NCBI GenBank assembly: GCA_035041965.1
Contig: JAPYMA010000853.1
Span: 62,001-126,000, forward strand
Direction: 5' to 3'
From: Anisakis pegreffii
Taxonomy: Eukaryota; Nematoda; Chromadorea; Rhabditida; Anisakidae
Length of the DNA: 64,000 bases
Below are positions 1-13,518 of the stretch, piece by piece. Within the stretch, counting starts at the first letter, position 1, and every line of letters begins with the position of its first letter. The notes under the pieces are model-generated. The model ran no database searches, was not told where the DNA came from, and saw nothing but the letters and a program-made list of their open reading frames with translations. Made by a program: the position numbers and the translations under genes.

Positions 1-3000
1 CGCTTCCTTCAAAGAACCACGTTATTGCAGGCCTTGGCTGAGCTTTTGCCTTACACTTGAAATGAACTGTAGCACCTTCGTCGACAGTCTGCGACTCAGG
101 TCCTTCAGCAATGACTGGTGGTGAGCTTGCGATGAGCTCAATTGATGCTGACGCTTCAATACGTCCAACAACATTCTCAGCAACACAGCTGTATCTGAAA
201 TGTATCACTCGAAAATGCAGGCATTCGCAGAAGATCGAAATTTCGGCAAAAAACGGAGCAATCATCCTGAATCATAATTGATCAGTCGTGAAACTCTGTT
301 GATTAATTATAGTTTGTCCATTCACATGATCTCCATACCTTCTTGATTTTGCAAACTTTACCTCGCTGTTTCAACGAAGCTCGTCTTCTAGGCAATCTTT
401 CTATCATTGAGTGACATTTTCCTTCACATGAGCAAGATATCTGTTTGCTATACCCAAAAGGATTTTTATTTGTTTACTTATTCCTTAAATCACCTTAGCT
501 ATTGGAAGATGAATGAATATTTGCGGGAATATTCAATGAATGAAATTACAAACTCTCCAACGTCTCGATCCGTAAACGCACGAATAATAAGATTGGTTCG
601 TTCGAAATTCATTTCGTGCTTTGATGAAGGTCTCAACTCCACCTTATTGAAGTACCACTTAATTTTCGGCCGAGGCTTTCCAATAACCTGAAAGTAACAA
701 TAAAACTCAGATTTTGTGTAGCGCATTAGAATTTCGAAGTGATTCAGTTAACTCATCGCACATTCTTCTCGAATTATTCTCGAAAAATTTTAATTTGCAG
801 CATTCATTTCGAGAGTTCAACGGAATGAATGCATCAGTGATTTGAATGGTTTACCTCACAGTCGACTCGAACTACATCTCCCTCTCGGTAGGCTCGATTC
901 TGTGGTCTTAGCGTGAACTGTGGTTCAAACGATGAGGTGTGCAGCTGCCGACGTTTCCTATAGTTCAAAATCTCATTATTTAGGATTCCTTCCGATAAAT
1001 GAAATGATTCGTTGCTGTCAATTTTCGGAATTTGGTGACTAATATTTTTCGAACCATCTCTAAATCAGTTTGTAGTTTCAGATATCATAAATTCTGTCAT
1101 CGAAATCTCAGGCAATATCCTTTCGCCAATGAACGAACGGTTTTGTGAGCGTAAAGAGTAGACGGTGAAAAACGAAGAAAACGAACCTCTGTGGTAATAC
1201 CGAATGATCGATGGCACACTCGAAGTGTCGTATCTCGTCCGGGTCATCGATTCGCATTGTTCCATTCAGGAATAACTCGTAATCGCCCGAATACGACTGC
1301 TTCATATCCAACCCTCTGACGACAAATAAGAAATAAGACTCTTGAAGCATGTCATGGAAAATTTGAAACAGGAAAGCATGCACAGGCGTGACCAACGGGA
1401 GACACAGCAGGCGTCCCCTACTCAAAGGTGGAAGACGAGAGAAAAGGAAACATTCGGAAATGAAGAGGGTTTTTCTTCCAATTATGAATGAATGAAACGA
1501 AAAATATTCGACGAATTCCACAATAGAGCACTGAATATGAACCTAAGCTTAAGCCGTAGTTCAAGGAACCCAGCCCAAATCAAGAGCAGGAAGATCGAGT
1601 TTTTAAAGTGAACACTGGCCTAATCCTGTACCGGAGTTGGCTTTTGGGACTATTTTAGGGTCCGTCCCTTTTCTCGGAAAAATTCCTGACTAAGACATTG
1701 AAATCCTAAGTGACTCATTATTGTGCCAAAATTTTTTCAGTACCATGGAATTCCAGGTCAATTTCGTGATATAAGATCAAATCAGTATTCTGCAATTACG
1801 AGTTGATAAAAACAATGAGTGGAGCTATAGCATCGCGCTTTTATACATGGAATGCTGTGGAATCCATAAAGATAACTGAGATCGCCATGCAGTAATGAAA
1901 TACAAAAGTATCGCATATCTTAATCTTCAAAGGATTACATAAATACTCATTCTATTTATTTTCAATGCACTCATTCCCAGTCAAAGAATGCTGTTGTGAA
2001 CCGAATTGAAGCATGCATAACCGGAAATTGAGTCACGATCTAAATACTTACTTGTACAGCCATGCAACTCGATTTATGATTCGATGATTGCAATACAGAA
2101 TGGTATTGCCTTGCTGCTTTGAGAGAACCTCAACTTGATGACATTTCAACTGCTCGTTTGGGACGTCCATTAAAAATTTGTCGCGTAATGATTTAGGATT
2201 GAAACAAATCGGCGATTCACTCACCCGATCACGTAAATAGTCTATTTGAACACGCCATCTGAAATGCTCGTGTGATGAAATTGTACTATATGAATCAATC
2301 GAGAATGTTGATTTTATGACACTGAACGACAGTTAGTGACAATTTCTAGTCGAACTTAGTCATTCTACATAACGTTAGTCAAAATCATCCAGATGATTTA
2401 CGCCTGATCGATAGGCTGCAAATCCAAAGTTCTAAACCTATGTTCAGCATGTCTACGAGATTGCTTTATTTGTATGAATCCATATTTTAGTCTGTTCATG
2501 ATTACCAGCACGCGATTGTCATATTACAATGCGATTGATTAGTTAATTGTTTTCGGCTCATCACATTTGTCACGATCCCATTTTGTTCTCACTCAATACA
2601 TTAACCGATCGGTTCTATTGCAGTCGGACAAATCGCTTAAAGACGTTTTGCCTATGGACAGTTTCCCTAAGGATAGTTTGCCTAACGTACGGTTTTTCAA
2701 TGGATATTTTGCCTGATATGTAAACTATTTTTAGGCAAACTGTCCTTAGACAAAACGCTTTCAGGCAAATTGTCTGGTCACGATGAAAATCAGCAGTAAT
2801 TCAGCATCATTTATTTCTCGAAAACTGAATGGGCCGATTGAATTTAAACGCTCACTTAAACTTCAAACTTTGTAGTTTCTGAACGATTTTTGATTATTGA
2901 ATTGTGTTTGTGCATTTACTGTGACTTCAAACAGTCACAGTAAGTGTGACTTCGAACAATGTTACAACGCAAAGTGCATAACGTCACACAGTGAGCAACG

Positions 3001-4472
3001 TACAGTTTGTGCGTTTTTTTGTCTGAACGGTAAACGAAAAACAATTAGTGAAAGAGATAAGAAATGCGACGAAATTATCTCATTAAAGGCAATTAATCTG
3101 CGCAATTATCGCGCATTTGAATGTATCGATAGATTGGTGATGTTCAATTTTCAGTTTCACCACAACGTCCACTCAATTCGATTATTCCATGTTTAGATGG
3201 GTGCCGTAATAAGAAGCGGCGATAAAAAGCTTCAAATAGTAGTTATTCGCCTAGAATAGGGCATTGACCCCGTTTCCGATTATAGATACCGGAACCCCCT
3301 TGTTTATAGAATTACAATGATGATTGTATACGAGCGTAATTGCTAAGTGCAGCGGAAGTTCCTTTTTTTAAAGTGCAATTGAATTGAAAGAAAGAGCAAG
3401 CTATTGTTTATTGATGCATTTTCCACTTAACCTTCATAATCGTCTCCCAAAACGTTGATCAAAACAAAATCATTCTTACAGGTTTTGATTGATACTTTTG
3501 AATCACTTCAACAAAACGTGATATTAAGCTAAAATGAGGTTTGTGATGTATCTTTTTCAGAAATCACACGAATAATTCAAATGTATTACTGTTCTTATAT
3601 GTCATCATTGCTGTGCCTTGTGATGAGGTGCTAAGAGGAAGTTTAGTGAAGGTTAGCGCTGATAAAATTTTGTTGCTGAGTGGTATCGTTAGAGAATTGA
3701 CGAAATTAGAAGCTTAACAACGGAGCGAACTTCAGAACATCGCTTAGAGTATTTAGCGAAAAACGATTTAAAGCATTTGGTGTATTGATGCTGATCGCCA
3801 AGATCATTTCACTCATTTACTTACCTGCAATCGCAATTCAGTGGATTCTCTTCGAGATGCATAATACGCAAATGCGGTAGGTTTGCAAAGGTACAATCCG
3901 GAAGGGTTTGTATTTTGTTGGCGGCCAAATTGATCGAATGGATTTCCGAAGATTTACGGAATGTGGCCGCATCGATCAGTTCGATACGATTCGAGTGAGC
4001 ATCGAAATGTGTCAAACTGTTCGGATTCACCGAGCTCAACTTTGGTAGCCATTTGAGGAAATTGCGCGATAGCGATAGTCGCCGTAGTTTTGGAATCACA
4101 TCGAGAATGTTCTGCAACGAAAACGTGGAAGATATGTGAAGACATGAAGTTTTTCTGATTTTTTGCACGAAAAAGTTTTCATTCAGTCACGAAAAGCAGC
4201 ACCTCTTCAATGTGTTGAATGCAGTTGTTGGAAAGAAGTAGCGTTTGCAGATGCGGTAATCCACGCAGATCGCTTCTTGAGATGTGTCGAATGAGATTGT
4301 CACGTAAATCCAAATAAATTGTATCCGCTGGAACGCCTTGTGGAAAACGATGAAACATACGTCGGCGACATTCCACTCGCTTCAAACGACACACACACCC
4401 CAGACTGCATCCATACACGTCTACAACGAACAACTGCACCAGCAACAGTACAGTTATTGTATGTAGCCACAT
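1..4472 (-). CDS. LRR-Ig extracellular protein, peroxidasin-like (N-terminal part, runs off left edge)
   Basis: Secreted/matrix-type protein. Phase-consistent exons: 4472-4203, 4111-3825, 2258-2052, 1315-1187, 957-855, 687-554 and 194-1. The first exon gives a signal peptide (MWLHTITVLLLVQLF), a Cys-rich LRR N-cap (CSLGCVC) and LRRs (LDLRDNLIRHI, LQTLLLSNNCIQHI). The second adds LRRs and enters the LRR C-cap (NPLNCDC), which finishes in exon 3. Then come a divergent Ig-like unit (exons 3-4, ILYCN...VAWLYK), an I-set Ig (exons 5-7: VDCEVIGKPRPKIKWYF to YSCVAENVVGRIEA) and the start of another Ig (VHFKCKAKAQPRPAITWFF). LRR cap, then Ig repeats, is the N-terminal order of peroxidasin, a basement-membrane peroxidase acting on collagen IV. 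The peroxidase domain would lie beyond position 1 and is not seen, so another LRR-Ig family remains possible. A TTTTTTGCAG six bases before the ATG could be a trans-splice acceptor. Confidence 0.72.
2628..2795. repeat. Degenerate inverted repeat built on a GGCAAACTGTCC-like motif
   Basis: The left half carries GTTTTGCCTATGGACAGT and AAGGATAGTTTGCC. The right half carries AGGCAAACTGTCCTTAG and CAGGCAAATTGTCTGG, so the halves are roughly reverse complements. It lies upstream of the LRR C-cap exon, inside intron 2 of the minus-strand LRR-Ig gene. It resembles a small foldback or MITE-like remnant. Confidence 0.5.
2918..2941. repeat. Short perfect palindrome
   Basis: Nine-base arms ACTGTGACT and AGTCACAGT are separated by six bases, with a further GTGTGACTTCGAAC-like copy just after. 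It lies inside an intron of the LRR-Ig gene. No function can be assigned. Confidence 0.5.
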
Positions 4473-7400
4473 CCTCTCCTGCAAAAAACAATCGTATTTT
4501 GTTTCTAATTCTGCGATTACGACATACGATTCGACATCAATAACGATGATCTGCAAGTGCACGTCATCTGCCCTCCAGATGATAGCCATATGCAATATCT
4601 GATGAAAATCCACTCAATTTACGACAATTAGCCATATAGGAACGAATTAGCAAAATTTTGACAATGAGATGAAAATCGTTCATATACTCACACATAAATA
4701 ACTTTTTCTTGCTGTCTTCATAACTTCACTTAACTTTTACTCAAATTTTGTTTTCAAAATGAAAATTTACGGAAATTCAAATCGCACCTACGTACTTATT
4801 ACAATCGCTATTTAATTCACAGTAGAATGCTGAATATTGTGACGGTAAGGAAGAAGCAAAATTAAGAATGGGAGTCGAGGATATATCACATAATAAATAA
4901 AGTGGTGGACTTTGTGAGATGTACTAAGATTGGATCAGAGTGATTGATTATCTGATAATCGAACTGATGGGGATAGTCAGCAATTCGAACGATTAACCAT
5001 TTATTATCCAATGCTAGCCTGCAAATTTTGTGAAGAACTGAAATTTCCCGAATTGAAACCAATAATTTTGAGCGAATAATCCCAAACAGTTCCTTTGATG
5101 CTGGATATGCTGTACAAAACTGGACATGAAACTCAGCTCAGTTGCCTTCTTAATCTGCATTCAGTGAACTGATCAGCAAGAGAAACAGAACGCTATCAGA
5201 GTTGGATTAGTGTACAAATGGAAGTTTGATCTGTAGTTTATGAAATGAACTGATGGAAACGTTGAAATGATGGAGAGTGGAATGACAAGACGATAGTGAA
5301 TGAAATGATTTTGAGCAGCAGAAAATATCGAATTGAAAACTTGTCCCAACAGAGGTTTTATGTGTGGGTTGTAACGTTGTTAGTAGAGAACTGAATGAAA
5401 ACGCGACACCACTGCAACGGCAAAATGGTTATTGTGGTATCATTGGAAAATCATCAATGATAAGTTTATCGTTAGTGGCTTAGTGTCTGCTGGTGCTGTT
5501 GCTGCAAAGCTGATTATCAAATAATCAAATAACGACGTCTCGAAGGGTGGTCCTAATTGTGACTTTTTATCGATTATACATAGATTGATGTCTTCTTTTC
5601 GTAAGTGAAACTCAAGTCAAGTCACGTAGATCATTCGATCATCTTCTCACACTGATTGAGCACAATCTGCACCACATGCACAGGGTTTGTGACAGCCATA
5701 TTATTAATGATATGCATGCAACAATAATTTTTCACTGAAATGAATACCACATGAATGTGTGCAGTGAACATTTTCGTGGAATGTCTCTGAAATGTTCGGA
5801 AAACTTCACCTATTGAATTCCGTATTGATCAGCAGTCGAATACTGTGAGTCTCGTGCGATCACAGATGAATTTCAAAAATGCTCAACGATTCCATAACAG
5901 TCATGCAGTGATTTAGCGCAGTTTTTCAATCGAGCAATGTATCGCTACACTAAGGCATGCTCTTAGAAAGGTATGCGTATAAATTACAATAATAATGCAA
6001 TGATCACTTATTTATGAACCTTAACGATAACGGCTAAATTAGCAAAGTGAAGGATAGTGTTGAAAGTGAGTGTCGATTGATACGTTTGATTAAATGAATT
6101 TCTATCTTTAGGTCGAATAAGTCGACGAAATGAGCAACGAAACAAATCATTCATTTTCGACGAAAGATTATTTGTAAAAAAAAAAACGCAATTTAAAAAA
6201 AACGTCTGATAAAATTCGTCGCTGTTTGATTGATTTCACTAAATAACTTGATTACACAAACAATTGACCTCTCATTCATCATCGCTTCTCATTTCTTGTT
6301 CTATTCAAAACTTCAATCGCGATCATCAAACTGAACACTTTCACCGAGCACAATATGCAACACTCTCTTGAAGTCAAACTCAAAAACAAGCCTTTTCGTT
6401 CTTGAATCAGATTGTACAATTGGAAGATTTACATGAACGTCGATTCACATCAATTTCAAAACTATTCGCAATGCTGCGGAAATTCTCAACGAATAAGTGA
6501 AAAATGAGAGTAGTATTCCTACAATGAGTTGTATCCTTTGAAAAAGGTGTTTGTGAGAAGAGCAAGTTTTTAGGCGAATTCCAATCATACTCTTACAAAA
6601 CGTCGTTGAACGCAAACAAACATCATCATGTCGACAGTGTCGATAAAATTTCATGCGATATCATTTGAAGCCAGAACGTGAAAATTTTGGTTAGGTTCAA
6701 AACATTCATATGACTTGATATTTTCTGCAGCGCTGCTATGAAAAATTCTGCAACAATTCGGCAGATAGGCTGATCAAGCAATACTTTCGATGAATGTAAC
6801 TCGATATTGTGTTCTATTGTTCCGCTGATTTCAAGACAATATATTGCTACACATTAAGGCATGCTCATAGAAAGGTATGCGCATGACAAATTAAGAAAGA
6901 AAAAATAAACCTATCCCACTGATTTCATGAAAATGGTAGGTAGTTTCTCCGGGCAGAATATGAGGTTGATGTTAGTATGATTGAGTGTAAACATTTCTAA
7001 AATCCAGTGATATATAACGGCGATGGAAGTCAATTGGGCTCATTATCAGGCAGTCTTTTCGTGAACTCAACTTGCTGCTCATGGTGAAATATCCAAGAAA
7101 ACGGTTGTTAACTCAGTGCTTCAGTAGAACGAATATTCTCCAAATGTTGGAAATCAGTTGGTCGAGCAGAGTGGAAGATAAATAAGTGCTGTTCTGGAAT
7201 AGCTGAGAGGATGATGCTCATAATGACAAACAAATACTCATCAACTTACAACCAGAAAACATATTCAGAAAAAAATTTGAATAAAAATTCTATTTTGTAG
7301 AAGAATTTACCCTGATGAAAATTCAAGGAGAGAGAAATTAGCATGACAAAGGAATACATTCGATCTGTTGAAATGCTCTCATCATATTTTGTAATCATTT

Positions 7401-7878
7401 ATCGTCTGTTTCATTTAGGCGAAAGGTTGCGCGCTTCGAGAGGTTAGTAATGTGAGGATCTGGTCGGGTTGCGATGCCATGTGAATTGCTCTATCCAGTT
7501 GATTAGATCGGTAGCGATTGGTTGGGCGAAACTGAATTATGCCGTCGAAGTGCAAATCTAAATGTTGACGGTGAATCAGGATTTGAATCAGGATTCAAAT
7601 GAATGTTGGGCATCTGAATAGAAACGATTGCATAGTTGAACAATCAATCGTATTTCATGAAAGTAACGCTTATTGTTCCGAGGTAATACAGCATCAAGCA
7701 CCGATTTTTACGGCTACGTATTTATATTCAAAGTTGATCGGAGTGAGAACTTTAAATTTAGATGTGTCAAGCAACGTTTCGCTGGAAATATAGTGAGTTG
7801 GACGTTCGAATGTTAATTCAGGCTGTTTTACTCAATTCGGCGTGGATTTGATCGACCAAAAAGTCAAAATACTAGAAA
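4473..7878. other. Divergent intergenic region, no gene seen
   Basis: Lies between the start of the minus-strand LRR-Ig gene and the plus-strand E1 beta gene, so it should hold both promoters. No open frame has convincing codon structure or homology. It contains two copies of a roughly 40-bp repeat, annotated separately, and a run of A residues near 6178-6186. The short open frame at 7599-7793 looks like chance. Confidence 0.6.
5939..6883. repeat. Pair of ~40-bp direct repeats (5939-5979 and 6842-6883)
   Basis: Both copies contain TAAGGCATGCTC, followed by AGAAAGGTATGCG, and are preceded by TGCTACAC or CGCTACAC. They lie in the same orientation about 0.9 kb apart, with a few mismatches. They are probably remnants of a dispersed element; nothing else around them is recognisable. 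Confidence 0.6.
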
Positions 7879-10122
7879 ATGGCCGCCTATAAACTGTGTA
7901 AAAGTCTTCTTGGAAGCGCCAGCTGCACTGTAAGGAACATCTCAAGGCGTTTCGCATCGAAGATGTCGGTGAGAGAAGCGATTTGTACAGCGATGGACGA
8001 GGAGATGGCACGTGATAGCGAGGTTTTCTTACTTGGTGAAGAAGTGGCTCGTTACGGTGGATGCTATAAGGTATCATTGTATTTGATGAACGAGTAAGCG
8101 GGAACATCTTATTCCATTTTTAAACAGACGGTTTATGTGCAATTGCTCCAGTCAACCGATTAATAATTACGAGCACTCCTGGAACTGGGGAGAATTGAGC
8201 TGGTCCTGGAGCAGTTCAGTCCCTCATTTCTTTCATGACTTCTATCCTTTAGTTACGGCTTAATATGACTTGATGATCGCTTAATTTCGTGGTAATTGAA
8301 ATGACGATTTTAGTGATGACATTTGAAGGTTTCAAATGGACTCTTGCAAAAATACGGTGAGGAGCGAGTGTTGGATACACCGATAACGGAAATGGGTTTC
8401 ACAGGTATAGCCGTAGGTGCTGCGATGGCCGGAATGCGTCCCATATGCGAGTTTATGATGTTCGACTTCTCGATGCAAGCAATTGATCACGTAGTGAACG
8501 GTGCCGCAAAAACATATTACATGTCGGCTGGCCGTGTGAGTTTGAGGACGATTTTAGTGCTCCACTGATTTGTGAACATTCGACAAATTCTGAGCGATGC
8601 ATACATCCATAACCATTCAAAAATGCTTCAATGTTAAAATTTAATGGAAAGTGACGGTTGAATGATGAGAATAATTGTTGTCTGTCGAAATTTTGAGAGA
8701 ATATGTTTGGTAGGACATTTGCTTTTGATGGTTCTTCTTAGGTTTCGAACTAATTATGATGAATTTTGATGAAGTGATTGCTATTTTTATCAAGGTAAAC
8801 GTGCCGATAGTGTTCCGCGGTAAGAATGGCGCAGGCGTAGGTGTGGCTGCACAACACAGTCAAGATCTCACAGCATGGTACGCGCATTGCCCTGGTCTCA
8901 AAGTAATCAGCCCGTATAGCAGTGAGGATGCCAAAGGTCTCCTGAAGGCCGCAATCCGTGACGACAACCCCGGTAATTAGTTCACCTATTTTGTGATATT
9001 TGATCATTTTCGATCTGTCCGAAGAATACAATCAATCACTACTGAAAGACCATAATTAGATCATAAACATAAACTGAACTCTATCGTGGCCAAATATTTT
9101 CTCAACGTAAGAATGCGAACGCCCCTGTGGCTTAGTCGCACAACACTAAAGAAAATTCATATTGGAAACCTGAAAATTATAAGAAATGGCAAAGGGCTAA
9201 GTTGAACAGTGAATAGCAAAACTTAAGGAAAGCATCTATGAAAGGTTTCCGAAAAACGATCTCGCTTCGAATACACGACAAGATGGAACATCGCGAAACA
9301 TCCGCATGATATTTGCATTTGTTTATAAAATGGTCGTTCTTTAAGTGGTGTTCCTGGAGAACGAAGTGTTGTATTCAACAGAATTTCCGATGTCATCTGA
9401 AGCGATGTCTGCGGATTTCACACTTCCAATCGGTGTGGCTAAAATTGAACGTTCTGGCAAAGATGTGACGTTGACAGCGCACGCAATGGGTGTTAAGTAT
9501 GCGCTAGATGCCGCCGAACAACTTCAACGTCAAGGCATCGAAGCTGAAGTTAATATCTGAAGTTCACTGAATTCAACCGATTCTTTTCCGGTCCCTCGTT
9601 TACAATACACTTACAATCAGCAACTTTGGTGTCCCAAGATGGGACTGACTAATGCTAGCAGTTTACCTTGATTTATAGTAGATTTTGCGCAACTCATTAA
9701 TTTTATTTTGCAAGGTAATTAACTTACGCACAATACGACCACTCGATATTGAAACGATCAAAAAATCTGTCACGAAAACTCATCATTTGGTTACAATCGA
9801 TAATGGATGGCCGTTTGGTAACATTGGAGCTGAGATTGGATCGCAGGTTCACTTCATTCAATGAACAATATGAATAGCACTTCGACTGCAAGTCTTAATT
9901 CGAGATTCATTTTCATATTTTTGCTCATTTCATAGCAGGAATCATGGGAATAGTGAGTTTCAGGTGACCGAATCAGAGGCATACGACTATTTAGACGGAC
10001 CAATAATGCGTGTGACAGGTGTGGATGTACCTATGCCATATGCATTACCTTTGGAGCTGGCAGCACTGCCAACACCAACAGACGTTGTGAAAATGGTGAA
10101 AAAGAGTATGAATATGAACTGA
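7879..10122 (+). CDS. pdhb-1: Pyruvate dehydrogenase E1 component subunit beta, mitochondrial
   Basis: Beta subunit of the thiamine-diphosphate E1 of the mitochondrial pyruvate dehydrogenase complex, which decarboxylates pyruvate and acetylates the E2 lipoyl arm. Six exons: 7879-8070, 8329-8535, 8795-8972, 9346-9548, 9715-9846 and 9964-10122. All phases agree, giving about 356 residues (human PDHB has 359). The first ~28 residues ([20 protein letters not shown]) look like a mitochondrial presequence. Family blocks follow in order: [127 protein letters not shown] and [15 protein letters not shown]. No key block is missing. Four of the five introns appear to end in AAG rather than CAG/TAG, which is unusual. 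AATAAA signals follow at 10173 and 10222. Confidence 0.97.
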
Positions 10123-10172
10123 AGTGTTGTTATTTGTGAATTCATATGCTTTAGAGATAGCTTAATCGAAAC

Positions 10173-10227
10173 AATAAATCAACTTTATTATTATTTGCAT
10201 CAATATCTTTTTCGTATAGCCAATAAA
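10173..10227 (+). promoter_or_regulatory. Candidate polyadenylation signals of the E1 beta gene
   Basis: Two AATAAA hexamers (10173-10178 and 10222-10227) lie 51 and 100 bases after the stop codon, in an AT-rich stretch. Either could direct 3' end formation. Confidence 0.5.
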
Positions 10228-13200
10228 GAAAACGCAATACACATGCAGTTCTCATTCATTCATCATCAGTCAGCTCATCTTATTGCATTTGCATGGATCC
10301 GCAATCATGCGGACGAGATTTGATCGCTTCAGAATTGCGATTAGATTTCTCGAACTATGATGAGGCTATGAATAAAACTGACGAAACAAAACTGGTTTTG
10401 TCCCTAAACGATGGAATTGCCCTCCTCTTCCTATAAATTTACAGCTTTCTTCTAAAAGTCTGTCAAAAGTCGATTTGAAAATTTTCTCATTCTGTTCACT
10501 AATTCTACTGTTCAAATCTAGATGCTTGATGTCATCTTTGGACAGCCTTTTAGTAACGTTGAAGTCCTTAATGCTACTCTTACATTCATGATCGCTTTCT
10601 CATTCTGAGCTACGCACGGTCAAATCAAAAACCAGAGAATTGTTCAATAGGTCATTGTTGGTCTGAATGCACTGAATTGAGTTCGGATGCATTGCAGTTC
10701 TAGCCAGTCTAACAGGATAACCAACAACGGTTAATTAATGAAATGAAGCAAACATATCCATGAACCTTTCATTCAGCCACATAATGTATGCAGGAAACTT
10801 GAACCAAATATACTTAGCGCCCAGAACAGGCAATCGGAATGATCAGTACGTTGACAGCAGTTCTGGACGAAGTTTTGGTCCAATACTGGGTTGTACGAAT
10901 ATGCAAGGATGCCGAGTCGATAATGCTAGGCCATCATTCAGTACTGAACGAATTTTTGTTCAGAACGAAGAGCATGATATATCGCTGGTTGGATGGACGA
11001 ACTGAAGGTGTGATTAAGATGAAGTTTGTTTCGAGACAGCTATTTTAGAAGGTTTTTGCACAATCCATCGTTCACTGAATGTTTGAATGCTGTCTAACGC
11101 TATCAGATTGAGGAATTCTCTCAAGCGAACAATATGCAAACACCTCTGTGCTATCATAAAACATCGTTTTTATAAGCAGCATTCTTTTGTCTGTCGCTTC
11201 TTGCAGGACCATCCATATCCCTTAATCATCAATCTCGTTGAATCATCGATTCGTCCGTCATTTGTTGAATGACCTGAGAGATCTCGCACGAAGATAAAGC
11301 TTGTTGCGATAGCTTGATGCGATAGCGCTTCGACAAGACAACAATGTTCCACTGGATAGAAGTGAATGATGAATCTGTATGTAGTATGGTGCTTTCGAGG
11401 GAAAATCTTACTTGAAATGTCATTGGATTTTAAGCAAAAATTTCGTGGCAAAGTTTGCTCTATGTAGGTGCAATGCAGACTTTCTCGAGACATCATCAAT
11501 TAACTTACGCATCTTAACGTTCTTTGCATTTATAAAAGGAAAACAAATCGTAGTTGCAGCAAATCGTAACATTTTATGAAGATATGAAAATTTTCTGCAA
11601 ATTTCAAGCCACAAGCCATGATCCAGTTCATTCGACGGTGAAAGGGAATTCCTGCTCTGCTGCAACCCTACACGGAATGTGACGCATCCTGAAAGTGTTT
11701 GGTTTGTAAGATTTCATTCGTCATTTCCTGCGGCATTTTCATTCTGTGCACTTGTTGATCAGTTCAACTCACTTGGGAGCCCTTTCGCTTACGACTAATT
11801 TACGAATGTGATTGAGTCATCCTCTGTATGGTCGTCGATAATTGGATGACATCACCGAAGCGTATCTTTATAAAATCATCAGTAACCTTCATCATCAATT
11901 ACTTGATGTAAACAGATCGATGATAATGACAAGTGTCATTTCCAATTGCCACTGAAACCTCTGAATATCGTCATTTTGAGAGTCCATCTCAAATTTATTT
12001 TCATTCCATCCAATTTAAAAAGCCTTGCAAAAAAAGGAATGAAAAGTTAACGCGATTGCAGAGGTGATTCGTCAAGAGAAAACAGTGAAATTCGGTTGTT
12101 TCACACATTATTCATTTTGCGATTCATACTCTCTTTTATCTGATTGATTGAAAACATTCTGAGTATTTGCAACCAGAAAATATTGAATCTAAAAATGTGA
12201 ATCCATCCCAGTATTTGAAGAAGCTGAACTTGATTTCTGATTTTGTACTCTCAAGAACCATTCGCTGCTTCCAAGAATATGATGATTCCATGAATACGTT
12301 TTATGAGTCACAAATTTCCGCCCAATAATGCCATATTCCATTGATTAGGATTCTTATCTTCGACAACATTTAAGAGTTGAACATATATACTAACCGTAAC
12401 CATCAGTGAAAGTCAGATTTTCAAAATCAGAGACAGTGTTGTGGTGACTCAATGGAGGCATGATGAGTCATAAGGTTCGAAAATCCTCCGAATTTCAGTC
12501 GTTTACGAAAATTTGCCTCTTTTACGAAACTCAATTTTGCCTCTTTTATGAAAGTCAATCTTCCCATCACTTTTTAACTTTCAAGTACGAAAATTTACCG
12601 TTGAAAACGTTTAGTTAAGAAATATCAGAATTGACGTCAGTGCAGCAAATGAATCACAACGATTTTTTCGTTTTTTTTCTTCTAACAACCAAGCAAGTAC
12701 TAAAAATTGTTCTCATCATTCCAATCGAATGCTGAACACACAGCAATAATCCCAATCCCAATCGCTATCACATAGTCACACAACTGATGATGTGAAGCGA
12801 TAGCAGCTTCTCGTGATCTACACCATTTCGCTCATGTGATTTACCTGTTAAAACTTGTCTCAGGCTCACGTTTCCATGCTCTAATCATTAACTGTTTTTT
12901 GCAATTGCTAAACTGTGGAATTTTGATTGCTGCTATGTACTCGTTAATCATCTCATCACTTTTTAAATCGCACTCAGCAACTTCAATGTAGTTGGTGGAT
13001 TTTTCTGTTGATCATATTGAGGTGCACCTGAAAGAACAACGTATCTTAATGCTTATATAACTTATACACCTGTGCAATTTGAGCGTTCCATTTGCGTTTA
13101 CAGTTAGTTTGCTTTGTACATTCGAATGATTCACAGCCTGGGCGTCGTTTATCTATACTGCTTTGATTCAGGCAAGTGACGACGGCACAATGACATCGAG

Positions 13201-13493
13201 CAGTATTGGTTCAGTATTGGTTTGTCGACAAATGTGATTAATTATCCAGCGAACAATTTGCAGCAAATCTATTCTGCTTGCAGTAGTAGTTGTCGCCGGT
13301 GTACTTGAAGCTTCATTTGCTTGAACTAGGCTTGAGTTCAAGCGTCGGGTTTAGTTCCGGACTTATGTTTAGAGTTATGCTTATTGTTAGGCTTAGGCCA
13401 ATGATCACTACAAATGATCACTGCAATCACAATTACTAGAATGAAGCAAAACATTCGTGTTTATTGCTGCACTGATCGCTCGCTGGTTCAATA

Positions 13494-13518
13494 TTGCTGC
13501 TGCTGCTGCTGCTGCTGG
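13494..13518. repeat. (TGC)n microsatellite
   Basis: Eight uninterrupted TGC triplets in noncoding sequence. Nearby weaker CAG/TGC clusters suggest a local tract of triplet repeats. Confidence 0.8.

Noticed and set aside
7599..7793. Short plus-strand open frame upstream of the E1 beta start
   Set aside because: No similarity to the presequence and no splice donor in phase. The E1 beta ATG at 7879 already gives a full mitochondrial presequence.
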